Of a DNA stretch of 64,000 nt, positions 31,546 to 40,984 are shown in pieces; position 1 is the first letter of the stretch, and each line of letters starts with the position of its first letter. The stretch comes from Pseudomonas sp. R76 (lineage in GTDB: Bacteria; Pseudomonadota; Gammaproteobacteria; Pseudomonadales; Pseudomonadaceae): the NCBI RefSeq assembly GCF_009834565.1, contig NZ_CP019428.1, positions 248,001 to 312,000 on the forward strand, written 5' to 3'. The notes beneath the pieces are model-generated. The model ran no database searches and was not told where the DNA came from. It saw only the letters and a list, made by a program, of their open reading frames with translations. Position numbers and translations under genes: made by a program.

Positions 31546-32988
31546 ATGCAGCTCAAAGATACCCAGTTGTTCCGCCAACAAGCCTTTATCGATGGCGCTT
31601 GGGTGGATGCGGACAACGGTCAAACCATCAAGGTCAACAACCCGGCCACGGGCGAGATTCTCGGCACTGTGCCGAAGATGGGCGCTGCCGAAACCCGCCG
31701 CGCTATCGAAGCTGCCGACAAGGCGCTGCCGGCCTGGCGTGCGCTGACCGCCAAGGAGCGCGCGAACAAGCTGCGCCGTTGGTTCGAGCTGCTGATCGAA
31801 AATCAGGACGACCTCGGTCGCCTGATGACCCTGGAACAAGGCAAGCCGTTGGCCGAAGCCAAGGGCGAAATCGTCTACGCCGCCTCCTTTATCGAGTGGT
31901 TCGCCGAAGAAGCCAAGCGCATCTACGGTGACGTAATTCCCGGCCACCAGCCCGACAAGCGCCTGATCGTGATCAAGCAGCCGATCGGCGTAACCGCTGC
32001 GATCACTCCGTGGAACTTCCCGGCCGCGATGATCACCCGTAAAGCCGGCCCGGCCCTGGCCGCCGGTTGCACCATGGTGATCAAGCCGGCTTCGCAAACG
32101 CCGTTCTCGGCCCTGGGCCTGGTTGAGCTGGCGCACCGTGCCGGCATCCCTAAAGGCGTGCTGAGTGTGGTCACCGGCAGTGCCGGCGACATCGGCGGCG
32201 AGCTGACCAGCAACCCGATCGTGCGTAAATTGTCCTTCACCGGCTCCACTGAAATCGGTCGCCAGCTGATGGCCGAATGCGCCAAGGACATCAAGAAAGT
32301 CTCCCTGGAGCTGGGCGGCAACGCGCCGTTTATCGTGTTCGACGACGCAGACCTGGATAAGGCCGTCGAAGGCGCGATCATTTCCAAATACCGCAACAAC
32401 GGGCAGACCTGCGTCTGCGCCAACCGCCTGTACATTCAGGATTCGGTGTACGACGCGTTCGCCGAGAAACTCAAAGTGGCTGTGGCCAAACTCAAGATCG
32501 GCAACGGTCTGGAAGAAGGCACCACTACCGGCCCGCTGATCGACGAAAAAGCCGTGGCCAAGGTTCAGGAGCACATCGCTGATGCCCTGAGCAAAGGCGC
32601 CAAGCTGCTGGCCGGTGGTAAGGTGATGGAAGGCAACTTCTTCGAGCCGACCATTCTGGTTGACGTGCCGAAAGACGCCGCCGTTGCCAAGGAAGAAACC
32701 TTTGGCCCACTGGCGCCGCTGTTCCGCTTCAAAGACGAAGCCGAAGTGATCGCGATGTCCAACGACACCGAGTTCGGCCTGGCCTCCTACTTCTACGCCC
32801 GCGACCTGGGCCGTGTGTTCCGTGTGGCTGAAGCCCTGGAATACGGCATGGTCGGCGTCAACACCGGGTTGATCTCCAACGAAGTGGCGCCGTTCGGCGG
32901 CATCAAGGCCTCGGGCCTGGGCCGTGAAGGCTCCAAGTACGGGATCGAGGATTACCTGGAAATCAAATACCTCTGCCTGGGCATCTGA
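31546..32988 (+). CDS. gabD: succinate-semialdehyde dehydrogenase (NADP+)
   Basis: 480 residues from ATG 31546, with AAGGAAAG upstream. Aldehyde dehydrogenase superfamily: PWNFPAAMITRKAGPALAAG, the catalytic Glu in LELGGNAPF and the catalytic Cys in NNGQTCVCANR. The protein oxidises succinate semialdehyde to succinate, feeding GABA carbon into the TCA cycle; it acts in the cytoplasm with the transaminase gabT downstream. Length and motifs fit GabD of Pseudomonas throughout. Confidence 0.96.
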   Translation: MQLKDTQLFRQQAFIDGAWVDADNGQTIKVNNPATGEILGTVPKMGAAETRRAIEAADKALPAWRALTAKERANKLRRWFELLIENQDDLGRLMTLEQGKPLAEAKGEIVYAASFIEWFAEEAKRIYGDVIPGHQPDKRLIVIKQPIGVTAAITPWNFPAAMITRKAGPALAAGCTMVIKPASQTPFSALGLVELAHRAGIPKGVLSVVTGSAGDIGGELTSNPIVRKLSFTGSTEIGRQLMAECAKDIKKVSLELGGNAPFIVFDDADLDKAVEGAIISKYRNNGQTCVCANRLYIQDSVYDAFAEKLKVAVAKLKIGNGLEEGTTTGPLIDEKAVAKVQEHIADALSKGAKLLAGGKVMEGNFFEPTILVDVPKDAAVAKEETFGPLAPLFRFKDEAEVIAMSNDTEFGLASYFYARDLGRVFRVAEALEYGMVGVNTGLISNEVAPFGGIKASGLGREGSKYGIEDYLEIKYLCLGI

Positions 32989-33168
32989 CCGGTAAGAGAT
33001 CGCAGCAAACGCAGAGGGCACGAGAGCGCTGACCCTTTGCGTGTTTCACACCGTTATTCGTAGTGGCCGGGAAAGCTGTGGCAGTCGATCATCGCATGCT
33101 GCCGTAGTTGCCTCCCCGCCACGTATTCCTTGGACCACGCCACCCGATGAGTGGCGAATGAGGACTTT
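32989..33168 (+). ncRNA. candidate structured leader (gabT RNA motif)
   Basis: 180 bp between gabD and gabT with paired segments such as CAAACGCAGAGG..CCTTTGCGTG. A conserved RNA structure called the gabT motif has been reported upstream of gabT in Pseudomonas; this is the expected position. I cannot confirm the fold without a covariance search. Confidence 0.45.
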
Positions 33169-34446
33169 ATGAGCAAGACCAACGCATCCCTGATGAAACG
33201 CCGCGAAGCCGCTGTACCGCGCGGTGTTGGCCAGATTCACCCGATCTTCGCCGAATCCGCGAAGAACGCCACCGTGACCGACGTTGAAGGTCGCGAGTTC
33301 ATCGACTTCGCCGGCGGTATCGCCGTGCTGAACACCGGCCACGTGCACCCGAAAATCATCGCTGCCGTGACTGAACAGCTGAACAAGCTGACCCACACCT
33401 GTTTCCAGGTTCTGGCCTACGAGCCTTACGTGGAACTGTGTGAAAAAATCAACGCCAAGGTGCCAGGCGATTTCGCCAAGAAAACCCTGCTGGTCACCAC
33501 CGGTTCCGAAGCCGTAGAAAACGCCGTGAAAATCGCCCGCGCTGCCACTGGCCGTGCCGGCGTGATCGCCTTCACCGGCGCCTACCACGGCCGCACCATG
33601 ATGACCCTGGGCCTGACCGGCAAAGTCGTGCCTTACTCGGCCGGCATGGGCCTGATGCCAGGCGGCGTGTTCCGTGCGCTGTTCCCGAACGAACTGCACG
33701 GTGTGAGCGACGACGATGCCATCGCCAGCATCGAACGCATCTTCAAAAACGATGCTGAGCCGCGTGATATCGCTGCGATCATCATCGAGCCGGTGCAGGG
33801 CGAAGGCGGCTTCTACGTCGCGCCTAAATCCTTCATGAAGCGCCTGCGCGAACTGTGCGACAAGCACGGCATCCTGCTGATCGCCGACGAAGTGCAAACC
33901 GGCGCTGGCCGTACCGGCACCTTCTTCGCCATGGAACAGATGGGCGTTGCCGCCGACCTGACCACCTTCGCCAAATCCATCGCCGGCGGCTTCCCGTTGG
34001 CCGGTGTGTGCGGCAAGGCTGAATACATGGACGCCATCGCCCCAGGCGGCCTGGGCGGCACCTACGCCGGTAGCCCGATCGCTTGCGCCGCGGCCCTGGC
34101 GGTGATGGAAGTGTTCGAAGAAGAGCACCTGCTGGACCGCTGCAAGGCAGTCGGCGAGCGCCTGGTCACTGGCCTGAAAGCCATTCAAGCCAAGTACCCG
34201 GTGATCGGCGAAGTGCGTGCCCTGGGCGCGATGATCGCGGTGGAGCTGTTCGAAGGTGGCGACAGCCACAAGCCAAACGCCGCTGCCGTTGCCTCCGTGG
34301 TGGCCAAGGCGCGTGACAAGGGCCTGATCCTGCTGTCGTGCGGCACCTACGGCAACGTGTTGCGCGTGCTGGTCCCGCTGACCTCGCCGGACGAGCAGTT
34401 GGACAAAGGTTTGGCGATCATCGAAGAGTGCTTCTCCGAGCTGTAA
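33169..34446 (+). CDS. gabT: 4-aminobutyrate transaminase
   Basis: 425 residues from ATG 33169 after GAGGACTTT. Class III PLP aminotransferase: FIDFAGGIAVLNTGHVHP, GSEAVENAVKIAR, YHGRTMMTLG, LLIADEVQTGAGRTG, and the Schiff-base Lys in TTFAKSIAGGFPL. It transfers the GABA amino group to 2-oxoglutarate, giving succinate semialdehyde for GabD. Immediately downstream of gabD and followed by a strong terminator, so the two form an operon or a leader-controlled pair. Confidence 0.96.
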   Translation: MSKTNASLMKRREAAVPRGVGQIHPIFAESAKNATVTDVEGREFIDFAGGIAVLNTGHVHPKIIAAVTEQLNKLTHTCFQVLAYEPYVELCEKINAKVPGDFAKKTLLVTTGSEAVENAVKIARAATGRAGVIAFTGAYHGRTMMTLGLTGKVVPYSAGMGLMPGGVFRALFPNELHGVSDDDAIASIERIFKNDAEPRDIAAIIIEPVQGEGGFYVAPKSFMKRLRELCDKHGILLIADEVQTGAGRTGTFFAMEQMGVAADLTTFAKSIAGGFPLAGVCGKAEYMDAIAPGGLGGTYAGSPIACAAALAVMEVFEEEHLLDRCKAVGERLVTGLKAIQAKYPVIGEVRALGAMIAVELFEGGDSHKPNAAAVASVVAKARDKGLILLSCGTYGNVLRVLVPLTSPDEQLDKGLAIIEECFSEL

Positions 34447-34469
34447 GCGAAAGCTGACCTGATCGACAG

Positions 34470-34497
34470 AAAAAACCCGCTTCGGCGGGTTTTTTTG
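34470..34497 (+). terminator. terminator of gabDT
   Basis: AAAAAACCCGC-TTCG-GCGGGTTTTTTT: perfect stem with a UUCG-type loop and a long T-run. Confidence 0.95.
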
Positions 34498-34585
34498 TGC
34501 CCGATGCAACACATTCAGGCCATGTTCATTGTACGCAGGGGGCTTGATTGTCTAAGGTTGCAGCATTGCCGATGGAGCGTGCTGG

Positions 34586-35788
34586 ATGACTGCTGTTGAT
34601 TTACCGGCTGTACCCCGAGTGCTGATTGCCGAGGCGGACCCTTGGTCGCGGGACTTACTCAAACAAGTGTTGTTGAATGTGCGCTGCGACGCACGGCTGG
34701 ACGTGTGTGCAGATGGGCAGCAAGCGGCCACGCTGCTGCGAGATAAAACCTACGACCTGATCCTGGCGGATTGGGAGCTGCCGGGCGTTGATGGCCTGAG
34801 CTTGTTGCGCAGCGTGCGCCAGAAGCGCCGCTCATTGCCCTTCATCCTGCTGAGCAGTCGCAATGACAGCGCCAGCGTGCGTGAAGCCTTGCCCCTGGCG
34901 CCGACGGCGTACCTGACCAAACCGCTGAACATGGAAGGCCTCACGCAGCGTCTGCAAGACCTGCTGCTCAACGAAGGCGAAAGCGTGTATTGCGAGATCC
35001 CGCCGCTGGCGCCGGGCATGACCTTGCCGGTGTTCCTGGAGCGCCGCCGTGACGCCTGCGACGGCGCGCCGTTGCGAGTGGACGTCAAAGACGCCGTCCA
35101 GCACAGCCTCACACCCGATGGCCTGGACCTTAAACAACTGGAAGACCGGGTGCGCATCGACCCGCAAATCACGGCCGTACTGATCGCCGCCGCCAACAGC
35201 GCCGGCCATCACGGCACGCCGGTACAAACGCTGTCGGCGGCGCTGCACAAGCTGGCGGCCGGGCAAAGCATGAACCTGATCCTGGGCCTGGCGCTCAAGC
35301 ACAACGTCGTGTTGGGTGACCCGGCGCTGCTGGCGTATGCCGAGCGCCATTGGCAGTTGTCCCAAGACACCGCCGACTATGCCCGCCGCCTGGCACGCAT
35401 GCTGGAGCTGGACCACGAGCGCTGCTACAGCGCCGGTATTCTGCATCGGCTGGGCGATTTGGCGTTGTTGCGTTGCCTGGAAGACTGGCGCCAGGGTGGC
35501 GGGTCGTTGGACGACGAAGCGATTGGTGAGTCGCTGGACACGTTTGGTGCGGCTTATGGTTCGGCCTTGCGCGCGCGATGGCGCTTGCCGTTGGAACTGC
35601 GCCAGCTGATTGCGGCGATCTACTCGCTCGAAGGCGGGGTGTATTCGCGTGAATCGCTGGTGATGAACCTGGCGGCGCAAATGGCGCGCCTGACTGAGCA
35701 CGAAGGGCTGGAAGCGCTGGCTGGCAGTAAGACGGCGCGCTTGCTGCGGGTCGGGTTGTCAGAGCTGACGCGGGTGCGCAAAGCCTAG
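34586..35788 (+). CDS. response regulator with HDOD domain
   Basis: 400 residues. N-terminal receiver domain (10-125): acidic residues Glu16/Asp18, phosphoacceptor Asp62 in ILADWELPG, conserved Lys in YLTKPL. C-terminal HDOD domain (about 165-370; LKQLEDRVRIDPQITAVLIAAANSAG) lacks metal-binding HD residues and acts by protein or nucleotide sensing. HDOD receivers in Pseudomonas affect signalling and motility. No cognate kinase is adjacent. Downstream lies a diguanylate cyclase, pointing to c-di-GMP-linked signalling in this area. Confidence 0.88.
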   Translation: MTAVDLPAVPRVLIAEADPWSRDLLKQVLLNVRCDARLDVCADGQQAATLLRDKTYDLILADWELPGVDGLSLLRSVRQKRRSLPFILLSSRNDSASVREALPLAPTAYLTKPLNMEGLTQRLQDLLLNEGESVYCEIPPLAPGMTLPVFLERRRDACDGAPLRVDVKDAVQHSLTPDGLDLKQLEDRVRIDPQITAVLIAAANSAGHHGTPVQTLSAALHKLAAGQSMNLILGLALKHNVVLGDPALLAYAERHWQLSQDTADYARRLARMLELDHERCYSAGILHRLGDLALLRCLEDWRQGGGSLDDEAIGESLDTFGAAYGSALRARWRLPLELRQLIAAIYSLEGGVYSRESLVMNLAAQMARLTEHEGLEALAGSKTARLLRVGLSELTRVRKA

Positions 35789-35795
35789 CAGCCCC

Positions 35796-35903
35796 TTGTG
35801 GGCGCTGGCTTGCCTGCGATAGCATCGCCTGGGTATAGCCGATAGACCGAGGTGCTGGCCTCGCAGGCAAGCCAGCTCCCACACAAGCCTGCTCCCACAT
35901 TTT
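35796..35903. repeat. REP pair plus half element
   Basis: Inverted REP cores (TTGTGGGCGCTGGCTTGCC and GGCAAGCCAGCTCCCACA) with a further half copy (GCCTGCTCCCACATTTT) to the right. Between convergent genes, where it may act as a bidirectional transcription stop. Confidence 0.8.
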
Positions 35904-35911
35904 GATTCGGG

Positions 35912-36913
35912 TTAACCCGCGATCACACGGTTTTTGCCCTGGCGTTTGGCTTCATACATCGCCGCATCGGCCCGTGCAAACAGGCTGTCCAGGGTTGAGT
36001 CTTCTTCGCGCAAGCTGGCCAAGCCCTGGCTGACGGTCACGGTGAACTGCCGGCCTTCAAAGCTGAAGCTCAGCGCCTGAATCTCCTTGCCCAGTCGCTT
36101 TGCCACCTGCAACGCCATCTCCGGCGCACAACCGGGCAACACGGCGGCGAACTCTTCGCCGCCAATGCGCCCGAACAGGTCGCCACGGCGCAATACGCCG
36201 CGCCCACTCTCGGCGATACGCCGCAGCACCTGATCGCCCTCCAGATGGCCGTAGCTGTCGTTGACGTCCTTGAAGTCATCGATGTCCAGCAACAGGAATG
36301 CCAATGGCGAGCCTTGGGCGCAGGCGCTGTCGAAGGCCTGGTTGGCGCACTCGAAAAAGTGCCGGCGGTTGCTGCTCTGCGTCAGCACATCGGTGGTGGC
36401 GAGGCGGTGCAGCTCCAGCTCCATCTGTTTCTTTTCGGTGATGTCTTCGGCCATGCCGACCACAATCACCGGCTTGCCGGGCTCAACCTGTTGGTTGATG
36501 TAGCACTTGTCGCTCAGCCAGCGAATCTGCCCGTCAGCGGTGATGATGCGGTACTCGCGGTCCTCCACGGCGCCTTGTTCCAGCACGCGGGCGAGGCTGT
36601 GTTCGGCGTAGTCGAGGTCTTCGGGGTGAATGCTGTTGCGCCATTCGCGGTGGTCGGCAAGCAGCAAACCGGCTGAACGGCCAAAGATTCGCTCGTAGGC
36701 CGGGCTGACGTACAGCACGCGGCGCGTTTCCCAATCAATGGCCCACAACACAGCATTCACACTGACCAGCAGCGAGCTCAGCAACTGCTCGCGCTCGCTC
36801 AACCGTTCGACCTCTCCCTGGGCGTGCATCAGCGCCAACAGGGTTGCCGCTGCCGCCGGGCGAGGAGCCTCGGCCGTAGGAGCATCGAGTGAACAGGTGT
36901 TTTCGTGAACCAT
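35912..36913 (-). CDS. PAS-GGDEF diguanylate cyclase
   Basis: 333 residues. A PAS/PAC region (about 45-165) has VLWAIDWETRRVLYVSPAYERIFGRS and the PAC tail IVVGMAEDITEKKQME. The GGDEF domain (about 175-330) has the active-site loop GRIGGEEFAAVL and ALLFLLLDIDDFKDVNDSYGH. It makes c-di-GMP from two GTP in the cytoplasm. It corresponds in position and architecture to P. aeruginosa PA0290. No transmembrane segment is present, so the signal is probably cytoplasmic. Confidence 0.92.
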   Translation of the reverse strand: MVHENTCSLDAPTAEAPRPAAAATLLALMHAQGEVERLSEREQLLSSLLVSVNAVLWAIDWETRRVLYVSPAYERIFGRSAGLLLADHREWRNSIHPEDLDYAEHSLARVLEQGAVEDREYRIITADGQIRWLSDKCYINQQVEPGKPVIVVGMAEDITEKKQMELELHRLATTDVLTQSSNRRHFFECANQAFDSACAQGSPLAFLLLDIDDFKDVNDSYGHLEGDQVLRRIAESGRGVLRRGDLFGRIGGEEFAAVLPGCAPEMALQVAKRLGKEIQALSFSFEGRQFTVTVSQGLASLREEDSTLDSLFARADAAMYEAKRQGKNRVIAG

Positions 36914-37116
36914 CGGTACAACTCTCTCTGGGCGCGTCGCAGGATGGAGCAGCGATCACTACAAGGGGTCACCATGATGGCGAAGTGTTCATTGAGAGAG
37001 GGGAATTGCGGTGAAGTTCCGTGAGCGGCTTGACTAAGAAATGGCGTCAGAAACCGGTTATAGGCCGATTTTCGGGGAGAATGGGCTAGTTTTGCTGGGT
37101 GTTTTGACTGTGGTCG

Positions 37117-37140
37117 GCGGGCTTGTCGTGGCAAGCCCGC
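37117..37140 (-). terminator. hairpin downstream of desA
   Basis: On the minus strand GCGGGCTTG-CCACGA-CAAGCCCGC is a perfect 9-bp stem about 30 nt after the desA stop. No T-run follows, so it may be a REP-like structure that stabilises the transcript instead of a true terminator. Confidence 0.55.
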
Positions 37141-37171
37141 TCACCACAACAAGCGGGCTGTGAATGCCGGG

Positions 37172-38356
37172 TCAGACCGCTGCAGGGCGCAGCGAATAGG
37201 TCTTCAGCTGGTGGGCAAAATCGCGCAGGGACTGGATGCCGCTGGCCTCGGCCTCGTGCACCCATTCCTTGATCGCGGCCAGCATGTCGTGGCCATTGGA
37301 GCTGGTCTTCAGCCAGATCTGCTGCAGCGCCAGGCGCTTCTCGTAGATCACAGTGAGCGCGTGGCTGTGCTCCAGCATGCTCTGGATACGCACATGGTGG
37401 CGGTCATCGAGCAAGCTGGTTTCACGCGACAGCAGGCGCTTGGCGCGGTGGAACTGGTGGCGCACCGAGTGATCGACCTTCTGCAGCTCCTGCTTGACCA
37501 GCGGGCCAATCACCAACTTGCGGTACTGGGCCATGATCTGGAAGCGGTTGTTGAGGATCGCCATCGCGGTGTCCATGTCCAGATGGCCTTTGCCTTCGAC
37601 ACGGTGAGCGATGGGCGCCACGCGCTGCACCTTGGCCAGGCGCAGGAAGCTGAACACTTTGATCCACGCCCAGCCCAGGTCGAACTCCCACTTCTTCACC
37701 GACAGCTTGGCCGAGTTGGGGTAGGTGTGGTGGTTGTTATGCAGCTCTTCGCCGCCGACGATGATGCCCCAAGGCACCAGGTTGGTGGCCGCGTCACGGC
37801 ATTCGAAGTTGCGATAGCCCACGGCATGGCCCAGGCCGTTGATCACGCCGGCCGCCCAGAAGGGAATCCACATCATCTGGATCGCCCAGATGGTGATGCC
37901 GATGGTGCCGAACAGCAGCAGGTCGATGACGCCCATGATCGCCACGCCCAACAGTGGGTAAGGCGTATAGATTTTGCGTTCGATCCAGTCATCCGGGCAG
38001 TTTTTGCCGTAGATACGCAGGGTCTCGGGGTTTTCGGCCTCGGCGCGGTACAGCTCGGCGCCTTTGCGCAACACGGTGGACAGGCCTTTGACGACCGGGC
38101 TGTGCGGGTCGTCAACGGTTTCGCATTTGGCGTGGTGTTTGCGGTGGATAGCGGTCCACTCGCGGGTGTTCTGCGCCGTGGTCAGCCACAGCCAGAAGCG
38201 GAAGAAGTGTTTCAGGCCGGCATTGAGCTCCAGGGAGCGATGGGCTGAATAGCGGTGCAGATAGACGGTGACCCCAACGATGGTCACGTGGGTCATCAAC
38301 AGAGTGACTGCCACCAGTTGCCAGGCTGACAGGTCAAGAAAACCGTTGTACCACAT
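37172..38356 (-). CDS. desA: delta-9 fatty acid desaturase
   Basis: 394 residues from ATG 38356 (MWYNGFLDL, the usual start of these desaturases); a GTG further out at 38395 is less likely. Three histidine boxes bind the di-iron centre: HRYSAH, HRKHH and HNNHH. Four hydrophobic segments place it in the inner membrane. The long C-terminus (QELQKVDHSVRHQFHRAKRLLSRETS) and neighbours (GGDEF-EAL gene, oscA, sbp) match desA (PA0286) rather than desB. It desaturates acyl chains, adjusting membrane fluidity. Confidence 0.92.
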   Translation of the reverse strand: MWYNGFLDLSAWQLVAVTLLMTHVTIVGVTVYLHRYSAHRSLELNAGLKHFFRFWLWLTTAQNTREWTAIHRKHHAKCETVDDPHSPVVKGLSTVLRKGAELYRAEAENPETLRIYGKNCPDDWIERKIYTPYPLLGVAIMGVIDLLLFGTIGITIWAIQMMWIPFWAAGVINGLGHAVGYRNFECRDAATNLVPWGIIVGGEELHNNHHTYPNSAKLSVKKWEFDLGWAWIKVFSFLRLAKVQRVAPIAHRVEGKGHLDMDTAMAILNNRFQIMAQYRKLVIGPLVKQELQKVDHSVRHQFHRAKRLLSRETSLLDDRHHVRIQSMLEHSHALTVIYEKRLALQQIWLKTSSNGHDMLAAIKEWVHEAEASGIQSLRDFAHQLKTYSLRPAAV

Positions 38357-38522
38357 AGGCTGTATGGCCCTCAGATAAAGAAAAAACCAGCTCACGCATT
38401 ATCACTAAGCCTACAGAGAAAACCAGCCGCCCTTTCAGATAGAAGTGACTGGATGTTTCTTATTCTATAATCCGCAGCCTTTGTAGGGCGATTTTGTTTT
38501 TTTGGTAAGGATTACTGACCAT

Positions 38523-40436
38523 ATGCTGTTTTCGTACCGAGGTGCCCTGCGCGTGGGGCTGGTATACCTGCTGGTTTCCATTGTGTGGCTCCAGCTAAGC
38601 CACCAGCTATTGATCAACTTTATCGATGACCCGTGGGAGTTGGGGCATTGGCTACAGGCACGCGGCTATGTGTGGGTGGCCCTCAGCGCGCTGGCGATTT
38701 ACCTCCTATGCGCGCGGTTTGCGCGTACTCACCAGTTGCAGCAACCGCTGAAAGAAAACCGTGAACGCCTGCGCCAGGCGGCCGCCGTGTTCGATTGCAC
38801 CCGAGAAGGCGTGCTGGTCACTGACGCCCAGGGGCTGATCGTGCACGTCAACCGGGCGTTTATGGAGATCACCGGCTACAGCCGAGAGGACGTGATGGGT
38901 GAACGGCCGAGCCTGTTCAAGTCCGGGCGCCATTCGTCGAGTTTCTACCAGCAGGTGTTCCAGACCCTGGAGCGCACGGGCGAGTGGAGCGGCGAAATCT
39001 GGAACCGACGCAAAAGCGGTGAAATTTATCCACAGTGGCAAACCATTCGCGTGATCCACGACGACTCAGGCAAGGTCAGCCACTACGTCGCGGTGTTTTC
39101 CGACATCAGCGCCATCAAGGATTCCGAACACGAACTGGCCCACCTCGCTCACCACGACCCGCTGACCGACCTGCCCAATCGCCTGCTGTTCACCGACCGT
39201 GCCGAGCAGGCACTGGCCTCGGCGCAGGTGCATAAACGTGGCTGTGCCTTGCTGTTGCTGGACCTGGACCACTTCAAGATCATCAATGACAGCCTCGGCC
39301 ATAACGTCGGCGACCAGTTGCTCAAGGCGGTGGGCGAGCGTCTCAAAGGCCTGTTCGGCCCCGGCGTGACTTTGGCGCGCCTGGGCGGCGACGAGTTCGC
39401 GGTGCTGGCCGAAAGTTGTCCACAGGTGGTGCAGGCCGCCGCCTTGGCCCAGCGCATGCTCGACGCGATGAAGCAGCCGTTTATCTTTGACGGCCACCAG
39501 CTGTTTATCAGCGCCAGCATCGGCATCAGCCTGTTCCCCAGCGATGCCCTCAGCGCCCAGCAACTGCTGCGCAATGCCGATTCCGCGCTGTTCAAGGCCA
39601 AGAGCGCCGGCCGCGAAAGCTACGCCTTGTACACCGAAGAGTTGACCGCCCACGCGCAGAACCGCGTGGAAATCGCCAGCGAGCTGCGCCGTGCCCTCGA
39701 CCAACAGGAACTGCGCGTCTACTACCAGCCGGTGCATGACCTGCACGGCAGCCGCCTGATCGGCGTCGAAGCGCTGGTGCGCTGGCAGCATCCGGAGCGC
39801 GGCCTGGTGCCACCGGGGGATTTTATCCCCATCGCCGAACGCACCGGGCTGATAGCCGATATCGACGCCTGGGTGATGGATCAGGCCTGTCGCCAGATGT
39901 GCCAATGGCTGGCGGACGGCGCGCCGCTGAGCTTTATTGCGGTGAATGTCTCCAGCCGTCTGTTCGCCCGGCGCGAGCTGTACGAGCAAGTTGCCCAGGT
40001 GCTGCACGCCACCGGTCTCGATCCGGCGTTCCTTGAGTTGGAAGTCACCGAAAGCGCGGTGATGGATGACCCCGAAGTCGCCCTCGAGCAACTGCACCGC
40101 CTGCGCGAGCTGGGCTTGCGGCTGGCCATCGATGATTTTGGCACCGGCTATTCGTCGTTGTTGCGCCTCAAGCGCCTGCCGGTGCAGAAACTCAAGATCG
40201 ACCAGGGCTTTGTCGCCGGGTTGCCGTGGGATGAGGATGATGCGGCGATTGTGCGCGTGGTGATCGCCCTGGCAAAAAGCATGGGCATGCAGGTGCACGC
40301 CGAAGGGATCGAGCAAGTGGAACAGGCGCGGTTCCTGTTGGAGCAGGAGTGCGATCTGGGCCAGGGGTATTGGTTTGGGCGGCCGATGCCGGCACAGGAG
40401 ATTGATTGGCACCGGGCACCTGCTATCCGGACTTGA
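38523..40436 (+). CDS. membrane PAS-GGDEF-EAL protein
   Basis: About 637 residues from ATG 38523 (AAGGA 11-12 nt upstream). Two transmembrane helices (about 10-28 and 48-66), a PAS domain (90-200), a GGDEF domain (210-370) with intact LARLGGDEFAVLAES, and an EAL domain (380-630) with GVEALVRW, IDDFGTGYSSL and KLKIDQGF. Both catalytic motifs are intact, so c-di-GMP synthesis and breakdown are both possible. Position next to desA matches PA0285 (PipA) of P. aeruginosa. Divergent from desA, so they may share a control region. Confidence 0.92.
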   Translation: MLFSYRGALRVGLVYLLVSIVWLQLSHQLLINFIDDPWELGHWLQARGYVWVALSALAIYLLCARFARTHQLQQPLKENRERLRQAAAVFDCTREGVLVTDAQGLIVHVNRAFMEITGYSREDVMGERPSLFKSGRHSSSFYQQVFQTLERTGEWSGEIWNRRKSGEIYPQWQTIRVIHDDSGKVSHYVAVFSDISAIKDSEHELAHLAHHDPLTDLPNRLLFTDRAEQALASAQVHKRGCALLLLDLDHFKIINDSLGHNVGDQLLKAVGERLKGLFGPGVTLARLGGDEFAVLAESCPQVVQAAALAQRMLDAMKQPFIFDGHQLFISASIGISLFPSDALSAQQLLRNADSALFKAKSAGRESYALYTEELTAHAQNRVEIASELRRALDQQELRVYYQPVHDLHGSRLIGVEALVRWQHPERGLVPPGDFIPIAERTGLIADIDAWVMDQACRQMCQWLADGAPLSFIAVNVSSRLFARRELYEQVAQVLHATGLDPAFLELEVTESAVMDDPEVALEQLHRLRELGLRLAIDDFGTGYSSLLRLKRLPVQKLKIDQGFVAGLPWDEDDAAIVRVVIALAKSMGMQVHAEGIEQVEQARFLLEQECDLGQGYWFGRPMPAQEIDWHRAPAIRT

Positions 40437-40445
40437 AATACGATC

Positions 40446-40541
40446 AAATGTGGGAGCGGGCTTGCTCGCGAAGGCGGAGTGTCAGTCAACACATGTGTGG
40501 CTGACCCACCGCATTCGCGAGCAAGCCCGCTCCCACATTTT
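40446..40541. repeat. paired REP element (GCGGGCTTGCTCGC type)
   Basis: AAATGTGGGAGCGGGCTTGC and its inverse CCCGCTCCCACATTT flank a central stretch AAGGCGGAGTGTCAGTC. Near-identical to the element at 54682-54780. Confidence 0.85.
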
Positions 40542-40631
40542 GATCTCGGCACGGCTTATTTACAGTGTTCACGTCGCAAAAAACCGCGCAACCCCACGTC
40601 CTGCCAGAAAATTCTTTCTGGTTATATAAAC

Positions 40632-40656
40632 ATTCTTAAATAGTATTTTTAAGAAT
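40632..40656 (+). promoter_or_regulatory. palindrome upstream of oscA-sbp
   Basis: ATTCTTAAA-TAGTATT-TTTAAGAAT: a perfect 9-bp inverted repeat with a 7-nt centre, 80 bp upstream of the oscA start. It has the form of an operator; a CysB-type or other sulfur-starvation regulator is a reasonable guess, but the binder is not known. Confidence 0.6.
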
Positions 40657-40736
40657 ATCCGCGCTTATCTACTATCGCCCTCACGCCGCAAGCAGTGCCG
40701 CCACTGCCAGGCACTATTCATTTCAGGAGCGAGACC

Positions 40737-40919
40737 ATGAGCGCATCTCTACGTAGCGTCGACGGCCAGGACGAAGCAGCCATTTTGCGTGAGATCCAGA
40801 GCGCCTTGCGCGACCTGCGGTTTGGCGCGGTGGAAATCACTGTGCACAACGCCCAAGTGGTACAGATCGAACGCAAGGAAAAATTCCGTTTGCAGAACCC
40901 GGGCAACAAACCGGCTTAA
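40737..40919 (+). CDS. oscA: small sulfur-starvation protein, DUF2292/YezD type
   Basis: 60 residues from ATG 40737, with CAGGAGCGAGACC upstream. Contains the DUF2292 core: [36 protein letters not shown]. OscA of P. corrugata 28 has the same position directly upstream of sbp and supports growth on organic sulfur and under chromate, so oscA is a sound name. Exact biochemical function is unknown; its basic C-terminus suggests nucleic acid or protein binding. Confidence 0.9.
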   Translation: MSASLRSVDGQDEAAILREIQSALRDLRFGAVEITVHNAQVVQIERKEKFRLQNPGNKPA

Positions 40920-40984
40920 GCACCACCGGCGATAGACCCGCAACTATAAGAAAAGCCAACACCCAAGAATTTCAGGAGCCTTCT

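Larger units (their letters stand above)
40437..40736. other. intergenic region upstream of oscA
   Basis: 300 bp holding a REP pair (40446-40541) and an AT-rich stretch with a perfect inverted repeat (40632-40656). This should be the promoter of the oscA-sbp-cysTWA unit. Confidence 0.7.

Noticed and set aside
31531..34512. Long minus-strand frames opposite gabD and gabT
   Set aside because: Mirror frames of conserved plus-strand enzymes; high-GC codon bias opens the opposite strand.
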